The notes below the pieces were generated by a model. The model searched no databases. It saw only the letters and a list, made by a program, of their open reading frames with translations, and was not told the origin of the DNA. A program made the translations under genes and the position numbers. Below, in pieces: positions 37,201 to 46,238 of a DNA stretch of 64,000 bases. The stretch lies in NCBI RefSeq assembly GCF_028888695.1, contig NZ_PNFF01000001.1, positions 1,125,501-1,189,500 of the forward strand. Direction: 5' to 3'. The stretch is from Bacillus methanolicus. GTDB lineage: Bacteria > Bacillota > Bacilli > Bacillales > Cytobacillaceae. Position 1 is the first letter of the stretch. Every line of letters starts with the position of its first letter.

Positions 37201-38375
37201 GAAGACACCTCCTGATCCACTTGGACTTTTACCCATTTTTGTTGTTTATGACTTTCTACTATTGCATCGATAATAGACATTGATACATGTCCATCTTCAA
37301 AGGTCGCGAAGTTTGTTTGATCTTTTAATGGGTCTTTTCCATCCCGAATGAATGTATAAAATTGTAACATCATATTTTTTAAAGCGTCAGGCCAGCCTTC
37401 ATTATGCCCTCCGGGATGGTGTATCGAAGATCTTGCTTCCGGTGCAAATAAAGCAGGATCTGCCAAAAGAATTTCATTTGGTTTGTCGCGATAACCGATC
37501 CATAATTTCTCCGGTTCCTCTTGATTCCAATAAGCTGAACTTTTGCTGCCATCGATTTCAAAACTAAGCCTGTTTTTCCTGCCGGCACTTACTTGAGAAA
37601 CTGTAAACACACCTCTAGCCCCATCATGAAAACGCACAAGAACCGACGCATAATCTTCTGTTTGGATCGTTACTTCTTCATAATTCTCTTCTTCCGTATT
37701 TTGTGTACCGAAAGTTGACACATTTGTTTTCGGTTTTTTTCTAACAGGTAAAACCGTTGCCAAATCTGCAAAAACTTCCACAATTTTTTTACCGGTCACA
37801 TATTGGACCGTATCACACCAATGGGAACCTATATCCGCGATGGCACGTGTGTTTCCGCCGAATTTAGGATCCAAACGCCAGTTAAAATCAGTTTCATACA
37901 GTAACCAATCTTGCAAATAACTTCCGTGTACCAAATTCACTTTTCCGAATTCACCATTTTTTATCATCGTTTGTAAATTTTTAATAATCGGAAATTGGCG
38001 ATAATTAAAATTCACACCATGTACGACTTTATGCTGTTTTGCTAATGCAAGCAACTCTGCTGACTCTTTACTTGACATCGCTAACGGCTTCTCAGATAAT
38101 ACATGCTTGCCTGCTAAAATAGCTTCTTTGTTGATCGAAAAGTGAAGATGATTCGGCGTACAGTTATGGACAACTTGAATTTCGCTGTCCTCTAACATTT
38201 CTCGGTAATCGCCATATGCTTTTGGAATCCCAAGTTCAGCCGCTTTTTTTTCGGCGGTCTCCTTGCTGCTGCCCGCTAATCCAATCACATCAACAAAACC
38301 AAGCCTTCTGATTGCTTCAATATGAGTAGGACCGATAAAACCTGTCCCGATCACTCCAACTTTTATTTTTTCCAT
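37197..38375 (-). CDS. Gfo/Idh/MocA-family dehydrogenase (second of two)
   Basis: 392-residue NAD(P)-dependent sugar or cyclitol dehydrogenase. The Rossmann start is KVGVIGTGFIGPTHIEA, followed by the family motif SEKPLAMSSKESAEL (EKP) and the C-terminal GFO_IDH beta-sheet domain with GGNTRAIADIGSHWCDTVQYVTG. It starts at 38375, after a GGGGGAG site, 33 bp after the permease. It is probably responsible for oxidising the imported compound together with its paralogue at 40947. Confidence 0.88.
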   Translation of the reverse strand: MEKIKVGVIGTGFIGPTHIEAIRRLGFVDVIGLAGSSKETAEKKAAELGIPKAYGDYREMLEDSEIQVVHNCTPNHLHFSINKEAILAGKHVLSEKPLAMSSKESAELLALAKQHKVVHGVNFNYRQFPIIKNLQTMIKNGEFGKVNLVHGSYLQDWLLYETDFNWRLDPKFGGNTRAIADIGSHWCDTVQYVTGKKIVEVFADLATVLPVRKKPKTNVSTFGTQNTEEENYEEVTIQTEDYASVLVRFHDGARGVFTVSQVSAGRKNRLSFEIDGSKSSAYWNQEEPEKLWIGYRDKPNEILLADPALFAPEARSSIHHPGGHNEGWPDALKNMMLQFYTFIRDGKDPLKDQTNFATFEDGHVSMSIIDAIVESHKQQKWVKVQVDQEVSS

Positions 38376-38408
38376 TGTTTTCTCCCCCTACTCAAGGACT
38401 ATATGAAT

Positions 38409-39401
38409 CTATTTTTTTAACGTTTTTCTTCCAAATGCTACTGCTAAGATAATGATTAAACCTCTGACAATCATTTGTTGGCTGACATCAAGGCCCATGA
38501 TGATCAAACCATTATTAATCATGCCCATCATTAATGAACCGACAACTGTTCCAATCACTGTTCCGACTCCACCGGATAGAGCCGTTCCACCAAGAATAAC
38601 AGCTGCAATTACAGAAAGCTCATCGCCTTCCCCAAATGTAAATCTTCCTGCGTGCATGCGTCCGGCATATAGAATACCAGCGAACCCGGCCGCCAAACCT
38701 GATCCTAAAAAGACGAGTAATTTGATTTTGTCAGTTTTTATTCCGGAAAACTTTGCAGCGCTTTCATTTCCGCCTGTTGCCAATGTTTGTCGTCCAAATG
38801 CTGTTTTACGGAGCAGAATATGTCCGATAATGACAGCGATGAGTGTCCAAATTAATAAAATCGGAATAGGTCCAATATCGCCTGAACCAAAAACGTAGTT
38901 AAAAGTGGAATGAACAATTGGTACTGGAGCTGTATTTGTAATCCACATTGCCAAACCTTTCACAATTCCCATCGTTCCAAGGGTAACTAGAAAAGAAGGA
39001 ATCGCTACTTTTGTTATTAGGAGACCGTTAATGAGGCCTACTATTAAGCCTGTTCCCAGTCCGACAATAAGTCCGCCGAAAAACCCAAATCCAGCTTGTA
39101 AGGCTAATGCTGCCGTTAATGCGGATAATGCGGTAATGGATCCTACTGATAGGTCAATTTCACCCGTACTTATAACAAAGGTCATCGCGACTGCCATAAT
39201 AGTTATCATCGCTGATTGACGGGCGATATTCAGCATATTGGCAGCAGTTAGAAATCCATCATCATATAACATGATTGAAAAATAGATGAAAACTCCGATA
39301 AAGGCAAAATATACAATATAGTTACGCCAATCGAATGTTTTTCCTGATTTAAAAGTATTCATATTAATTGAATTATTCATCTTAATACCCTTGGATTGCA
39401 T
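38409..39401 (-). CDS. RbsC-type sugar ABC importer permease
   Basis: 330-residue permease with eight to ten membrane segments: MAVAMTFVISTGEIDLSVGSITALSA, TLGTMGIVKGLA, ATGGNESAAKFSGIKTDKIKLLVFLGSGLAAGFAG and GGTALSGGVGTVIGTVVGSLMMGMINNGL are landmarks of the ribose/xylose/inositol permease family. ATG 39401 follows GAGGAGG and overlaps the ATPase gene by 20 bases. The usual binding-protein gene is absent from this operon. Confidence 0.9.
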   Translation of the reverse strand: MQSKGIKMNNSINMNTFKSGKTFDWRNYIVYFAFIGVFIYFSIMLYDDGFLTAANMLNIARQSAMITIMAVAMTFVISTGEIDLSVGSITALSALTAALALQAGFGFFGGLIVGLGTGLIVGLINGLLITKVAIPSFLVTLGTMGIVKGLAMWITNTAPVPIVHSTFNYVFGSGDIGPIPILLIWTLIAVIIGHILLRKTAFGRQTLATGGNESAAKFSGIKTDKIKLLVFLGSGLAAGFAGILYAGRMHAGRFTFGEGDELSVIAAVILGGTALSGGVGTVIGTVVGSLMMGMINNGLIIMGLDVSQQMIVRGLIIILAVAFGRKTLKK

Positions 39402-40890
39402 GTTGAAGCTCCTCCTCAGAATTGATCTCCTTTCTTTTTAGTTCTTTCACCACTTTTCCTTCATGCAATACAATGACTCTGTCACTTACTGCTAAAAGTT
39501 CAGGAAGTTCTGATGAAATCACTATGATCGCCTTTCCGCTGTCAGCCAGTTCACGAATAATATCTATGATTTCTGTTTTCGCGCCGATATCTACTCCGAT
39601 CGTAGGCTCATCTAAAATCAGTACATCAGGATCATTCGCCAGCCATTTTGCCAGTACAATCTTTTGCTGGTTGCCGCCGGATAACAATCCTGCTGTTTTA
39701 AAAATACTATCTGTTTTAATATTCAGTTTTTGAACTAGCTCACTTGTTAATTCATTCGCCTTGCCTTCATCAATAAATAATCCTTTTTTGATTTTTGAGA
39801 GGATAGGCAAAATCATATTATCCTTCACGCTATGTTCAAGGATCAGCCCTTGCATTCTGCGATCCTCCGGAATGAGGGCAAGACCGGCATTGACTGCATC
39901 GATCGGACTGTTAATGGATCGTTTTTCTCCGTTAACATAAATTTCACCGCTATCTATCGAATCAATACCGAAGATGCATCGGGCCATTTCTGACCTTCCA
40001 CTTCCCATTAATCCTGCTACACCAAGAATTTCACCAGGATACAGCTTAAAATTAATATCATTGATTTTTGTTCCGGAAGTTAAATGTTTGACTTCCAGGA
40101 TCGGAGTGGAATCAGCCCGGTATGTCCGTTCCTTCCATTCAAATGCTTTATCCATTGCAGCTCCGACAATATGCTGAATGACTGTATCTAACTCAATTTC
40201 TTTTATTCTTTCAGTAACCACATTTTTTCCGTCACGTAAAATCGTAATTCTGTCACAGATTTCAAAGATTTCGTCCATTCGGTGTGATATATATATAATG
40301 GAAATCCCTTTTTGCTTAAGTTTGTTGATAAAAGAAAAAAGAACTTCTGTTTCCTTCTTGGTTAAGGAGGATGTTGGCTCATCCATAATCAATATTTTTG
40401 CTTCTTGTGAAAGAGCTTTGGCAATTTCAGTCATTTGCCAATATCCGACACCAAGGTTTTCGACAACATCATTCGGATGAATATCAACTTCTAATTCTTG
40501 TAATAATTTTCTTGTTTTCTCGACACACTCTTTGTCGTTTAACAATCCTAATGAAGTTCTTGACTCTCTTGTTAAAAAAATATTTTCTGCGACTGTTAAT
40601 GTTGGGATTAAACTAAACTCTTGAAAGATCATTGATATATAATTGTCTCTTGCATCGTTCATATTTTTAATCGTTACTTTTTTTCCATCAATGTAAATTT
40701 CCCCATCATCAGCTTCATAAACACCGGTTAATATTTTCATTAATGTTGATTTCCCGGCACCATTCCCCCCCATCAGGGCATGGACTTCACCTTTGTTCAC
40801 TGAAAAATCAACTGAATTTAATACTTTAACGCCATTAAACGATTTGGAGATATTTTTCATTGAAAGAAGCGGCTGTTCCATCTCATTCAC
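39382..40890 (-). CDS. RbsA-type sugar ABC importer ATPase (two domains)
   Basis: 502-residue fused ATPase. The first half has Walker A GGNGAGKST and LIMDEPTSSL; the second half a degenerate GLMGSGRSE, signature LSGGNQQKIVLAKWLA and LILDEPTIGVDIGAK, a pattern unique to the ribose/xylose/galactose/inositol importers. Starts 10 bases after AAGGTG and lies 56 bp downstream of the first dehydrogenase, with a hairpin between. It energises uptake of a monosaccharide or polyol of unknown identity. Confidence 0.92.
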   Translation of the reverse strand: MNEMEQPLLSMKNISKSFNGVKVLNSVDFSVNKGEVHALMGGNGAGKSTLMKILTGVYEADDGEIYIDGKKVTIKNMNDARDNYISMIFQEFSLIPTLTVAENIFLTRESRTSLGLLNDKECVEKTRKLLQELEVDIHPNDVVENLGVGYWQMTEIAKALSQEAKILIMDEPTSSLTKKETEVLFSFINKLKQKGISIIYISHRMDEIFEICDRITILRDGKNVVTERIKEIELDTVIQHIVGAAMDKAFEWKERTYRADSTPILEVKHLTSGTKINDINFKLYPGEILGVAGLMGSGRSEMARCIFGIDSIDSGEIYVNGEKRSINSPIDAVNAGLALIPEDRRMQGLILEHSVKDNMILPILSKIKKGLFIDEGKANELTSELVQKLNIKTDSIFKTAGLLSGGNQQKIVLAKWLANDPDVLILDEPTIGVDIGAKTEIIDIIRELADSGKAIIVISSELPELLAVSDRVIVLHEGKVVKELKRKEINSEEELQHAIQGY

Positions 40891-40901
40891 CTTCTTTTAT
40901 A

Positions 40902-40927
40902 AGAGGCTACTCTTTTGAGCAGCCTCT
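40902..40927 (-). terminator. Intra-operon hairpin
   Basis: AGAGGCT/AGCCTCT stem extended by GCTC/GAGT around AAAA, located between the first dehydrogenase and the ABC ATPase. The downstream T-run is interrupted (TATAAAAG), so it may be a partial terminator or mRNA-processing element that lowers expression of the importer genes. Confidence 0.55.
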
Positions 40928-40946
40928 ATAAAGTTTGAAGTTCACT

Positions 40947-42134
40947 TTATTGGTTTACTTCTGCTTCAGTTTGTTTAAGACTTACCCATGTTCCTTTTTC
41001 AGCAGATTCAAGGATTGCATCACTTATTAGAGCGATACGATATCCATCATAGAAGTTTGGTGAAACTTCTGTATCTTCTACGATTGATTTAATAAAATCA
41101 TACGTTTCAATAATTTTTGTTTCTCCATAACCAATACCAAGTGCAGGAATTGGCCACAATCCTTCACCGTATGGATGAGCAGGTCCGGTATAAACGGTTC
41201 TGAAACCTCTGGCATCGCTTGGATCATCAGCGAAATAAACTTGCAGTTCATCACGGCGTTCATAGTTGAAGTATAACGAACCTTTTTCGCCATGAATTTC
41301 AAAAGTTAGGAAATTATTGCGGCCCCAAGCATTACGTGTTGCTTCAATGCTGCCTATTGCCCCGTTTTCAAACTTTAACAGTGTTGCAAATTCATCATCA
41401 ACATCTACAGGAGCTTTAGGAACATCGGCAGAAGCTTTTACCGTACCTAATTTGTCTACTCCGCCAGATTGGATTGGTCTTTCATTTATCCATGTTTTTG
41501 CCACTGCATTCACTTCCGAAATTTCACCAACAAGGAAGCGTGCCATATCAATGACATGGGTTCCTATATCACCAAGTGCACCTGAACCGGCTATCTTTTT
41601 CTGAAAACGCCATGATAAAGGTGAATTAGGATCCGCAGACCAATCTTGCAAATAAGTTCCACGGAAGTTAAGAATTTTACCAATGCGTCCTTCTTCAATA
41701 TATTTTTTAGCCAGTGCAACTGCCGGAGTTCTTCTGTAGTTGAATGCAACCATATGTTTCACTCCAGCTTTTCGGACTGCATCTAACATTGTTTTTGCCT
41801 CTTCAGCATTTCTTGCTAAAGGTTTCTCAGAAATAATATGTTTACCAGCCTCTGCTGCAGCAATCGCAATTTCTGCATGAGAATTGTTAGGAGTAACGAT
41901 ATCGATTACATCGATATTCGGGTCTTCTACTACTTTTCTCCAATCGGATGAATAGTTTTCAAATCCTAAACGTTGAGCTGCCTCCACAGCTAATTGATCA
42001 GTAACATCTACGACTGTGTGACGATGCGGGATGGCAGGTGCCGGCCAAAAGAACATCGGCATTCCAGCATAAGCAAGTGCGTGTGCTTTTCCCATAAATC
42101 CTCCGCCAACCATACCAATATTTATTTTTTTCAT
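40947..42134 (-). CDS. Gfo/Idh/MocA-family dehydrogenase (first of two)
   Basis: 395-residue NAD(P)-dependent dehydrogenase: INIGMVGGGFMGKAHALAY at the N-terminus, IDIVTPNNSHAEIAIAAAEAGKHIISEKPLARNA and GSGALGDIGTHVIDMARFLVGEI. ATG 42134 follows GAGGGAGG at eight bases; the TTG upstream at 42152 lies inside that site. It is the first gene of the operon, with a perfect cre-type palindrome 122 bp upstream. Paralogue of the gene at 37197; two dehydrogenases suggest a two-step oxidation or epimerisation of the imported polyol. Confidence 0.88.
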   Translation of the reverse strand: MKKINIGMVGGGFMGKAHALAYAGMPMFFWPAPAIPHRHTVVDVTDQLAVEAAQRLGFENYSSDWRKVVEDPNIDVIDIVTPNNSHAEIAIAAAEAGKHIISEKPLARNAEEAKTMLDAVRKAGVKHMVAFNYRRTPAVALAKKYIEEGRIGKILNFRGTYLQDWSADPNSPLSWRFQKKIAGSGALGDIGTHVIDMARFLVGEISEVNAVAKTWINERPIQSGGVDKLGTVKASADVPKAPVDVDDEFATLLKFENGAIGSIEATRNAWGRNNFLTFEIHGEKGSLYFNYERRDELQVYFADDPSDARGFRTVYTGPAHPYGEGLWPIPALGIGYGETKIIETYDFIKSIVEDTEVSPNFYDGYRIALISDAILESAEKGTWVSLKQTEAEVNQ

Positions 42135-42173
42135 ATTATTTTCCTCCCTCAATTATCGTAATGAATATGAAAG

Positions 42174-42243
42174 TTATTTCACGGCATCTTGAATCGTTTT
42201 AGGTGGGTCTTTCCGGTAAACAAGCTTCCAAGAATCTAAAACA
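42174..42243 (-). other. Possible C-terminal remnant upstream of the sugar operon
   Basis: A frame with no start codon reads TEDNVLDSWKLVYRKDPPKT and stops at 42174. It has the look of a protein C-terminus and could be left from a deleted gene. It is short, and chance cannot be excluded. Confidence 0.25.
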
Positions 42244-42255
42244 TTGTCTTCAGTT

Positions 42256-42269
42256 TGTAATCGATTACA
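42256..42269. promoter_or_regulatory. Perfect CcpA cre-type palindrome
   Basis: TGTAATCGATTACA fits TGWAANCGNTNWCA at all fixed positions and is a perfect 14-bp palindrome with a central CG. It lies 122 bp upstream of the first gene of the sugar/polyol operon. Carbon catabolite repression is the likely effect; a pathway-specific LacI-family repressor could use the same site. Confidence 0.75.
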
Positions 42270-42327
42270 TTTATTTTTACAACATTCTTTTAAAAATTTT
42301 TATCATTCTATTATTATATTTTATCAA

Positions 42328-42366
42328 TAATAAAATAAGAGGGAGTTTTATTACATCTCCCTCTTA
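42328..42366 (-). terminator. Terminator of the OsmC gene
   Basis: Perfect ten-base stem TAAGAGGGAG/CTCCCTCTTA with an 11-base loop, running into TTTTATTATT on the minus strand. Confidence 0.88.
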
Positions 42367-42404
42367 CCTTTAATATTTCATTCGCCTTAAAATCATTTTC
42401 TTTG

Positions 42405-42830
42405 TTATAAAGTTTGTTTTCCTTTAACACCGTTAATTGAGTAACTTGCCGTAATGTTTGCATTTAATGACTGGGAAACCGAACAATACTTGTCTTTTGA
42501 CAACTGAATGGCCCGGATTACCTTATCTTCGGGTAACTCGCCTTCAAGTGCGTAATGAATATGAATATCTGTATATCGTCTCGGATGGTCTTCTGCACGT
42601 GTTCCTTCTACTTCAAGATGAAAAGAAGTCGGATTCAAGCGCATTTTTTCCAATATCATAATAATATCAATTCCTGTGCACCCTGCTACTGCTTGTAAAA
42701 GCAATTCCATAGGCCTAGCTCCACTATTTTGCCCCCCGATTTCCTCGGCCGCATCAATTTTGATTTCATGGCCTGATGGAGTGGTTCCTGAAAAAGCTAA
42801 TTGTCCTGTCCATGTTACCGTTGTTTTCAT
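42405..42830 (-). CDS. OsmC/YhfA-family peroxiredoxin-like protein
   Basis: 141-residue OsmC fold. Cys51 lies in LLLQAVAGCTGIDIIMIL, and the second cysteine in LSKDKYCSVSQSLNAN; the pair can reduce organic hydroperoxides. ARPMELLLQAVAG and DIHIHYALEG are typical of the YhfA/OsmC subset. Starts after AAAGGATT. Single-gene unit with a terminator. A thiol-peroxidase function is inferred from the family. Confidence 0.88.
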   Translation of the reverse strand: MKTTVTWTGQLAFSGTTPSGHEIKIDAAEEIGGQNSGARPMELLLQAVAGCTGIDIIMILEKMRLNPTSFHLEVEGTRAEDHPRRYTDIHIHYALEGELPEDKVIRAIQLSKDKYCSVSQSLNANITASYSINGVKGKQTL

Positions 42831-43032
42831 TAGTTACAATCCTTTCCTTATGTACCTTTTCTTTTATATTGTCTACTTCTTAATTTGGTATTCTCTTCTT
42901 TTCATAATTGTACATTTAACTTATGATAAATCAAAATTAAACAAGTCTGTTAAAGTGAATCCACAAAAAAGGGATAAACGAATGATTAGCTATTAATGAA
43001 AAATGAATTTCTCCACTCTTTTATCCTTGATT

Positions 43033-43758
43033 TTAGATTGTTTTTATGTTTACTTCATTGACTTTTTTATCATTCAGTTTAGCTAAAACGTCGTTAAAAG
43101 TATGCTTACTGATCCACTCATCCAAATCAGGCAACACTTTTTTAAAATATGGAAGCTTTGCCAAGACAGGGAGCTCTGTTAATTTTTGAATCATTGAGAC
43201 ATTATCATTGTGTAAAAAGTTTTGATCATCGAATTGGTTAAACACGATACCCTTTATTTTCAATCCTTCATTCATGGCATATTGTACAGTAGTAACAGCA
43301 TGATGGATACTTCCAAGACCGCATAAAGAAACTAGTACAATAGGAATTTGTAAATCCTTGATAAAATCTTTCGTCATGTATACTTCGTTTTCACGCTCTT
43401 GAAGAGGAACCGCCAGTCCTCCCGCCCCTTCTACTAGAACGATGTCATATTGTTCTTTTAATTCATTTAGCTTCTGTTTGATATTTTCTATATTCGCTTT
43501 TTGTCCTGTTATTTTTTCTGCCAAATGAGGAGATACAGCAGGCTTGAAAAAATACATCCCTGTCTGATCGTCGCCGATAGACTTCTGAAACCAATATGAA
43601 TCCGGATAGCTTTGTTTCTCTTCATCAAATCCCGATTGAATCGGTTTAAAAACCTTCACCTTCAATCCATTTTTACTAAGAACTTTATATAAAAATGACG
43701 TAACAATGGTTTTTCCAATATCAGTTCCTGTTCCGGTAATAAACAATGCGTTCCCCAT
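43033..43758 (-). CDS. bioD: Dethiobiotin synthetase
   Basis: 241-residue ATP-dependent carboxylase closing the ureido ring of dethiobiotin from 7,8-diaminopelargonate. P-loop Gly9-Thr17 (GTGTDIGKT), KPIQSG, and VEGAGGLAVPL. ATG follows the bioY stop directly (TAAATG), with its ribosome site inside bioY, so expression is coupled to the biotin importer. It uses the product of BioA encoded 16 kb away. Confidence 0.95.
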   Translation of the reverse strand: MGNALFITGTGTDIGKTIVTSFLYKVLSKNGLKVKVFKPIQSGFDEEKQSYPDSYWFQKSIGDDQTGMYFFKPAVSPHLAEKITGQKANIENIKQKLNELKEQYDIVLVEGAGGLAVPLQERENEVYMTKDFIKDLQIPIVLVSLCGLGSIHHAVTTVQYAMNEGLKIKGIVFNQFDDQNFLHNDNVSMIQKLTELPVLAKLPYFKKVLPDLDEWISKHTFNDVLAKLNDKKVNEVNIKTI

Positions 43759-44322
43759 TTAAGCTGCCACTCCTTTGCCAACAGGTAATCCAGATAAACG
43801 TGCGAGGATTTTTGACGCTAAAATCGAACAAATAATACATAGGATAATGTCGCCCGGTACGGGAATAAGAAATCCGTACAAGACTGTTTGCTTAATCGTT
43901 AGTGGCTTCTCCACCACAAATTTCATCACACCGTAAAGCCAAACACAACCTATCGTATATACTGTTAATAAAGAAGCAAAATTGGCTGCAGCCAATGTTT
44001 TAATTGAACGTTTTTTCACCTTCTCCACGATCAACCCGCTCACATATGCTCCTAAAACAAATCCGATCAAATAGCCAAAAGTCGGTTTTAATACGTAGCC
44101 AAACCCACCCCCTTCTGCAAAAACAGGGACTCCGATCAGGCCTATGAACACATACAACAGTTGGCTAAGCGCACCTAATCTTGGACCAAGCAGAGAGCCT
44201 GCTAGAAAAACAGAAACAATTTGCAAAGTAAATGGTACATATGGAATCGGAATTTTGATAAATCCCCCAATGGCTGTCATTGCGGCAAAAATTGCTGCTA
44301 AGGTCATGTGTTTTGTTTTCAT
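43759..44322 (-). CDS. bioY: Biotin transporter S-component BioY
   Basis: 187-residue membrane protein with six helices: MTLAAIFAAMTAIGGFIKIP, PYVPFTLQIVSVFLAGSLLGPRLGALSQLLYV and VFAEGGGFGYVLKPTFGYLIGF are the BioY signature. It captures biotin for an ECF-type transporter. It is transcribed with bioD from a promoter that carries a BirA-type operator. Confidence 0.95.
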   Translation of the reverse strand: MKTKHMTLAAIFAAMTAIGGFIKIPIPYVPFTLQIVSVFLAGSLLGPRLGALSQLLYVFIGLIGVPVFAEGGGFGYVLKPTFGYLIGFVLGAYVSGLIVEKVKKRSIKTLAAANFASLLTVYTIGCVWLYGVMKFVVEKPLTIKQTVLYGFLIPVPGDIILCIICSILASKILARLSGLPVGKGVAA

Positions 44323-44377
44323 TTCATTTTCACCCTCATTGGATTGTTTTTTTTATCATGCATGATTTATATTCATT

Positions 44378-44408
44378 TTGTCAACTATTTTTAAAAATAG
44401 GTTTACAA
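44378..44408 (-). promoter_or_regulatory. BirA-type operator upstream of bioY-bioD
   Basis: TTGTCAACT and GGTTTACAA are separated by 13 bases, the same spacing as at bioA and bioB. Seven of nine bases in the left half and eight of nine in the right match TTGTTAACC/GGTTAACAA. It lies 56-86 bp before the bioY start. Confidence 0.8.
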
Positions 44409-44443
44409 TTAATCCAAAATATGAAACGATCACGAAAAATGAA

Positions 44444-44475
44444 GCAAAAAAAGAGGTATCTGAAAATAGATACCT
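44444..44475 (-). terminator. Terminator of yciC
   Basis: Stem AGGTATCT/AGATACCT with a six-base loop and CTTTTTTT on the minus strand, 67 bp beyond the yciC stop and just before the bioY promoter. Confidence 0.85.
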
Positions 44476-44541
44476 GGTACTTCATAAAATATTTAGTGAG
44501 TTCGAACTTTAGTTTCTGATCATAATTGTTTTTAATACAAA

Positions 44542-45741
44542 CTAAGCATGTACGGAAATATTCCAAGCAAACGGGTCTTTAAATTCATTCCAGTCCATTA
44601 ACAGTTCCTCTTCTGTTAGTAAGCAACTGTCTAATGAGGCTTTTACAGCTTCTTTATCCATGTCAATTCCGATCACAACAAGTTCAATCATGCGGTCTCC
44701 ATATTTTTCATCCCAATCATCTTTTAATTCAGGATTTTCCGCAAAGTACGTGGATTGTTCCTCAATAGGCAAAGCAGCCACCCAGTAAGCAACAGGTTCC
44801 AGATTGACGGATGGGCCGGCCTGAGAGAATAAAAGTGCAACATCATTTCTAGTGGCGCACCAAATAATCCCTTTTGCCCTCACAATTTCTTCAGGCATTT
44901 CCTCAGCCCATTGGTAAAATCGCTCTGAATGAAATGGGATGCGGCTTCGATACACAAATGAGCTGATTCCATATTCCTCTGTTTCCGGAGTATGTTCTGG
45001 TGATTCCAGCTCTTTAAGCCATCCTGCTGATTGGCTTGCTTTCTCAAAATCAAATAATCCTGTATTCAATATTTCAGAAGGAGAGACTTCTCCTTTAACG
45101 GTACGTATCAGCCTTGCTTCGGGCTGAAGTTTTCTTAGAAATCCTTCCAGCTGATTTAATTGTTCAGGATCTAACAAATCACACTTATTCAGGATGAGAA
45201 CATCACAAAATTCAATTTGATCGATCAATAGATCGGCAACAGTTCTTTCGTCATTTTCCCCAGCGGCCTGGCTTCTATCCAACAATGAATCCCCTGATGC
45301 GAAATCATGCCAAAATCGGTTCGCATCGACGACTGTAACCATTGTATCAAGTCTGCAATGCTTCGTAAGGTCTATTCCTAATTCTTCATCAATGTAGGAA
45401 AATGTTTGAGCAACTGGTACGGGTTCACTTATACCAGTAGATTCAATAATTATGTAATCAATATTCCCCTGCTGTACGAGTCGCTCAACTTCCTTCAATA
45501 AATCTTCCCTTAGCGTGCAGCAAATGCATCCATTTGATAATTCCACAAGTTTCTCTTCGGTTCGGTTTAACCCTCCCCCTTGTTTAACTAAATCTGCATC
45601 CACATTGATTTCGCTCATATCATTGACAATAACAGCTACTCTCAAACCATCCCTGTTTTTTAAAATATGGTTTAATATCGTTGTTTTTCCCGCACCTAAA
45701 TAACCGCTCAAAACGGTGACTGGTATTTTTTTATCCGGCAT
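44542..45741 (-). CDS. yciC: Zinc-starvation GTPase of the CobW/COG0523 family (YciC/ZagA)
   Basis: 399-residue P-loop metallochaperone: GYLGAGKTT at residues 13-21, the zinc-binding [12 protein letters not shown] (Cys72, Cys74, Cys75), [22 protein letters not shown] and a C-terminal CobW domain. Family members insert or deliver zinc to target enzymes under starvation. A near-perfect Zur box lies 21-43 bp upstream, and rpmG with its own Zur box is immediately upstream on the same strand. Confidence 0.92.
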   Translation of the reverse strand: MPDKKIPVTVLSGYLGAGKTTILNHILKNRDGLRVAVIVNDMSEINVDADLVKQGGGLNRTEEKLVELSNGCICCTLREDLLKEVERLVQQGNIDYIIIESTGISEPVPVAQTFSYIDEELGIDLTKHCRLDTMVTVVDANRFWHDFASGDSLLDRSQAAGENDERTVADLLIDQIEFCDVLILNKCDLLDPEQLNQLEGFLRKLQPEARLIRTVKGEVSPSEILNTGLFDFEKASQSAGWLKELESPEHTPETEEYGISSFVYRSRIPFHSERFYQWAEEMPEEIVRAKGIIWCATRNDVALLFSQAGPSVNLEPVAYWVAALPIEEQSTYFAENPELKDDWDEKYGDRMIELVVIGIDMDKEAVKASLDSCLLTEEELLMDWNEFKDPFAWNISVHA

Positions 45742-45761
45742 ATTGATTCTCCTTAAAATAA

Positions 45762-45784
45762 TAAATCATAATTATTACGATTTA
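45762..45784 (-). promoter_or_regulatory. Zur box of yciC
   Basis: TAAATCATAATTATTACGATTTA is a near-perfect inverted repeat with only one mismatch to AAATCGTAATNATTACGATTT, the Zur consensus of Bacillus. It lies 21-43 bp upstream of the start codon. Confidence 0.93.
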
Positions 45785-45846
45785 TACTGTGCAATTTCTC
45801 CAATTGATTCCGGCAATTACGCCATTTCAAATTGCTTTTCCAAAAT

Positions 45847-45996
45847 TTACTTAGTTTCTCTGTGCAAAGTACGACGTTTCAACCGCGGCGAGTATTTCAT
45901 TAATTCAAGTCTTTCGGGATTGTTTCGTTTATTTTTTGTCGTTATGTAATTTCTGTCACCTGTTTCAGTACATTGAAGCGTTATTTTAACTCGCAT
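45847..45996 (-). CDS. rpmG: Zinc-independent ribosomal protein L33 (C- form)
   Basis: 49-residue L33: [18 protein letters not shown] and [18 protein letters not shown]. The zinc-binding positions of the usual form (CxxC in CTEC and YCPR) are replaced (CTET, YSPR), with a single Cys left, so this is the C- paralogue that replaces the zinc-containing L33 under zinc starvation. ATG 45996 follows AGGAGG. A Zur box lies upstream at 46020. Confidence 0.93.
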   Translation of the reverse strand: MRVKITLQCTETGDRNYITTKNKRNNPERLELMKYSPRLKRRTLHRETK

Positions 45997-46019
45997 TTTT
46001 ATCCTCCTTGTTAAAATTG

Positions 46020-46040
46020 AAATAGGAATGATTACGATTT
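46020..46040 (-). promoter_or_regulatory. Zur box of the L33 C- gene
   Basis: The minus strand reads AAATCGTAATCATTCCTATTT, 19 of 21 positions equal to the Zur consensus AAATCGTAATNATTACGATTT. It begins 24 bp upstream of the rpmG start codon. Confidence 0.88.
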
Positions 46041-46238
46041 TCATTGTATAGTATAGATGAAAGGAAAGTCAATATCGGGATTTGATTAAAAATAATTTCA
46101 AATAGTCCTAATAAGATCTATTGCCATCTAGCAAAAAATAGATTTCCATTACAAATAAGTAAATACAATTCTTAAAAATGAATTCTATTAATAAATATTA
46201 TTGACAAGTACTATATTTTTGATTTATTGGAGGTCATT

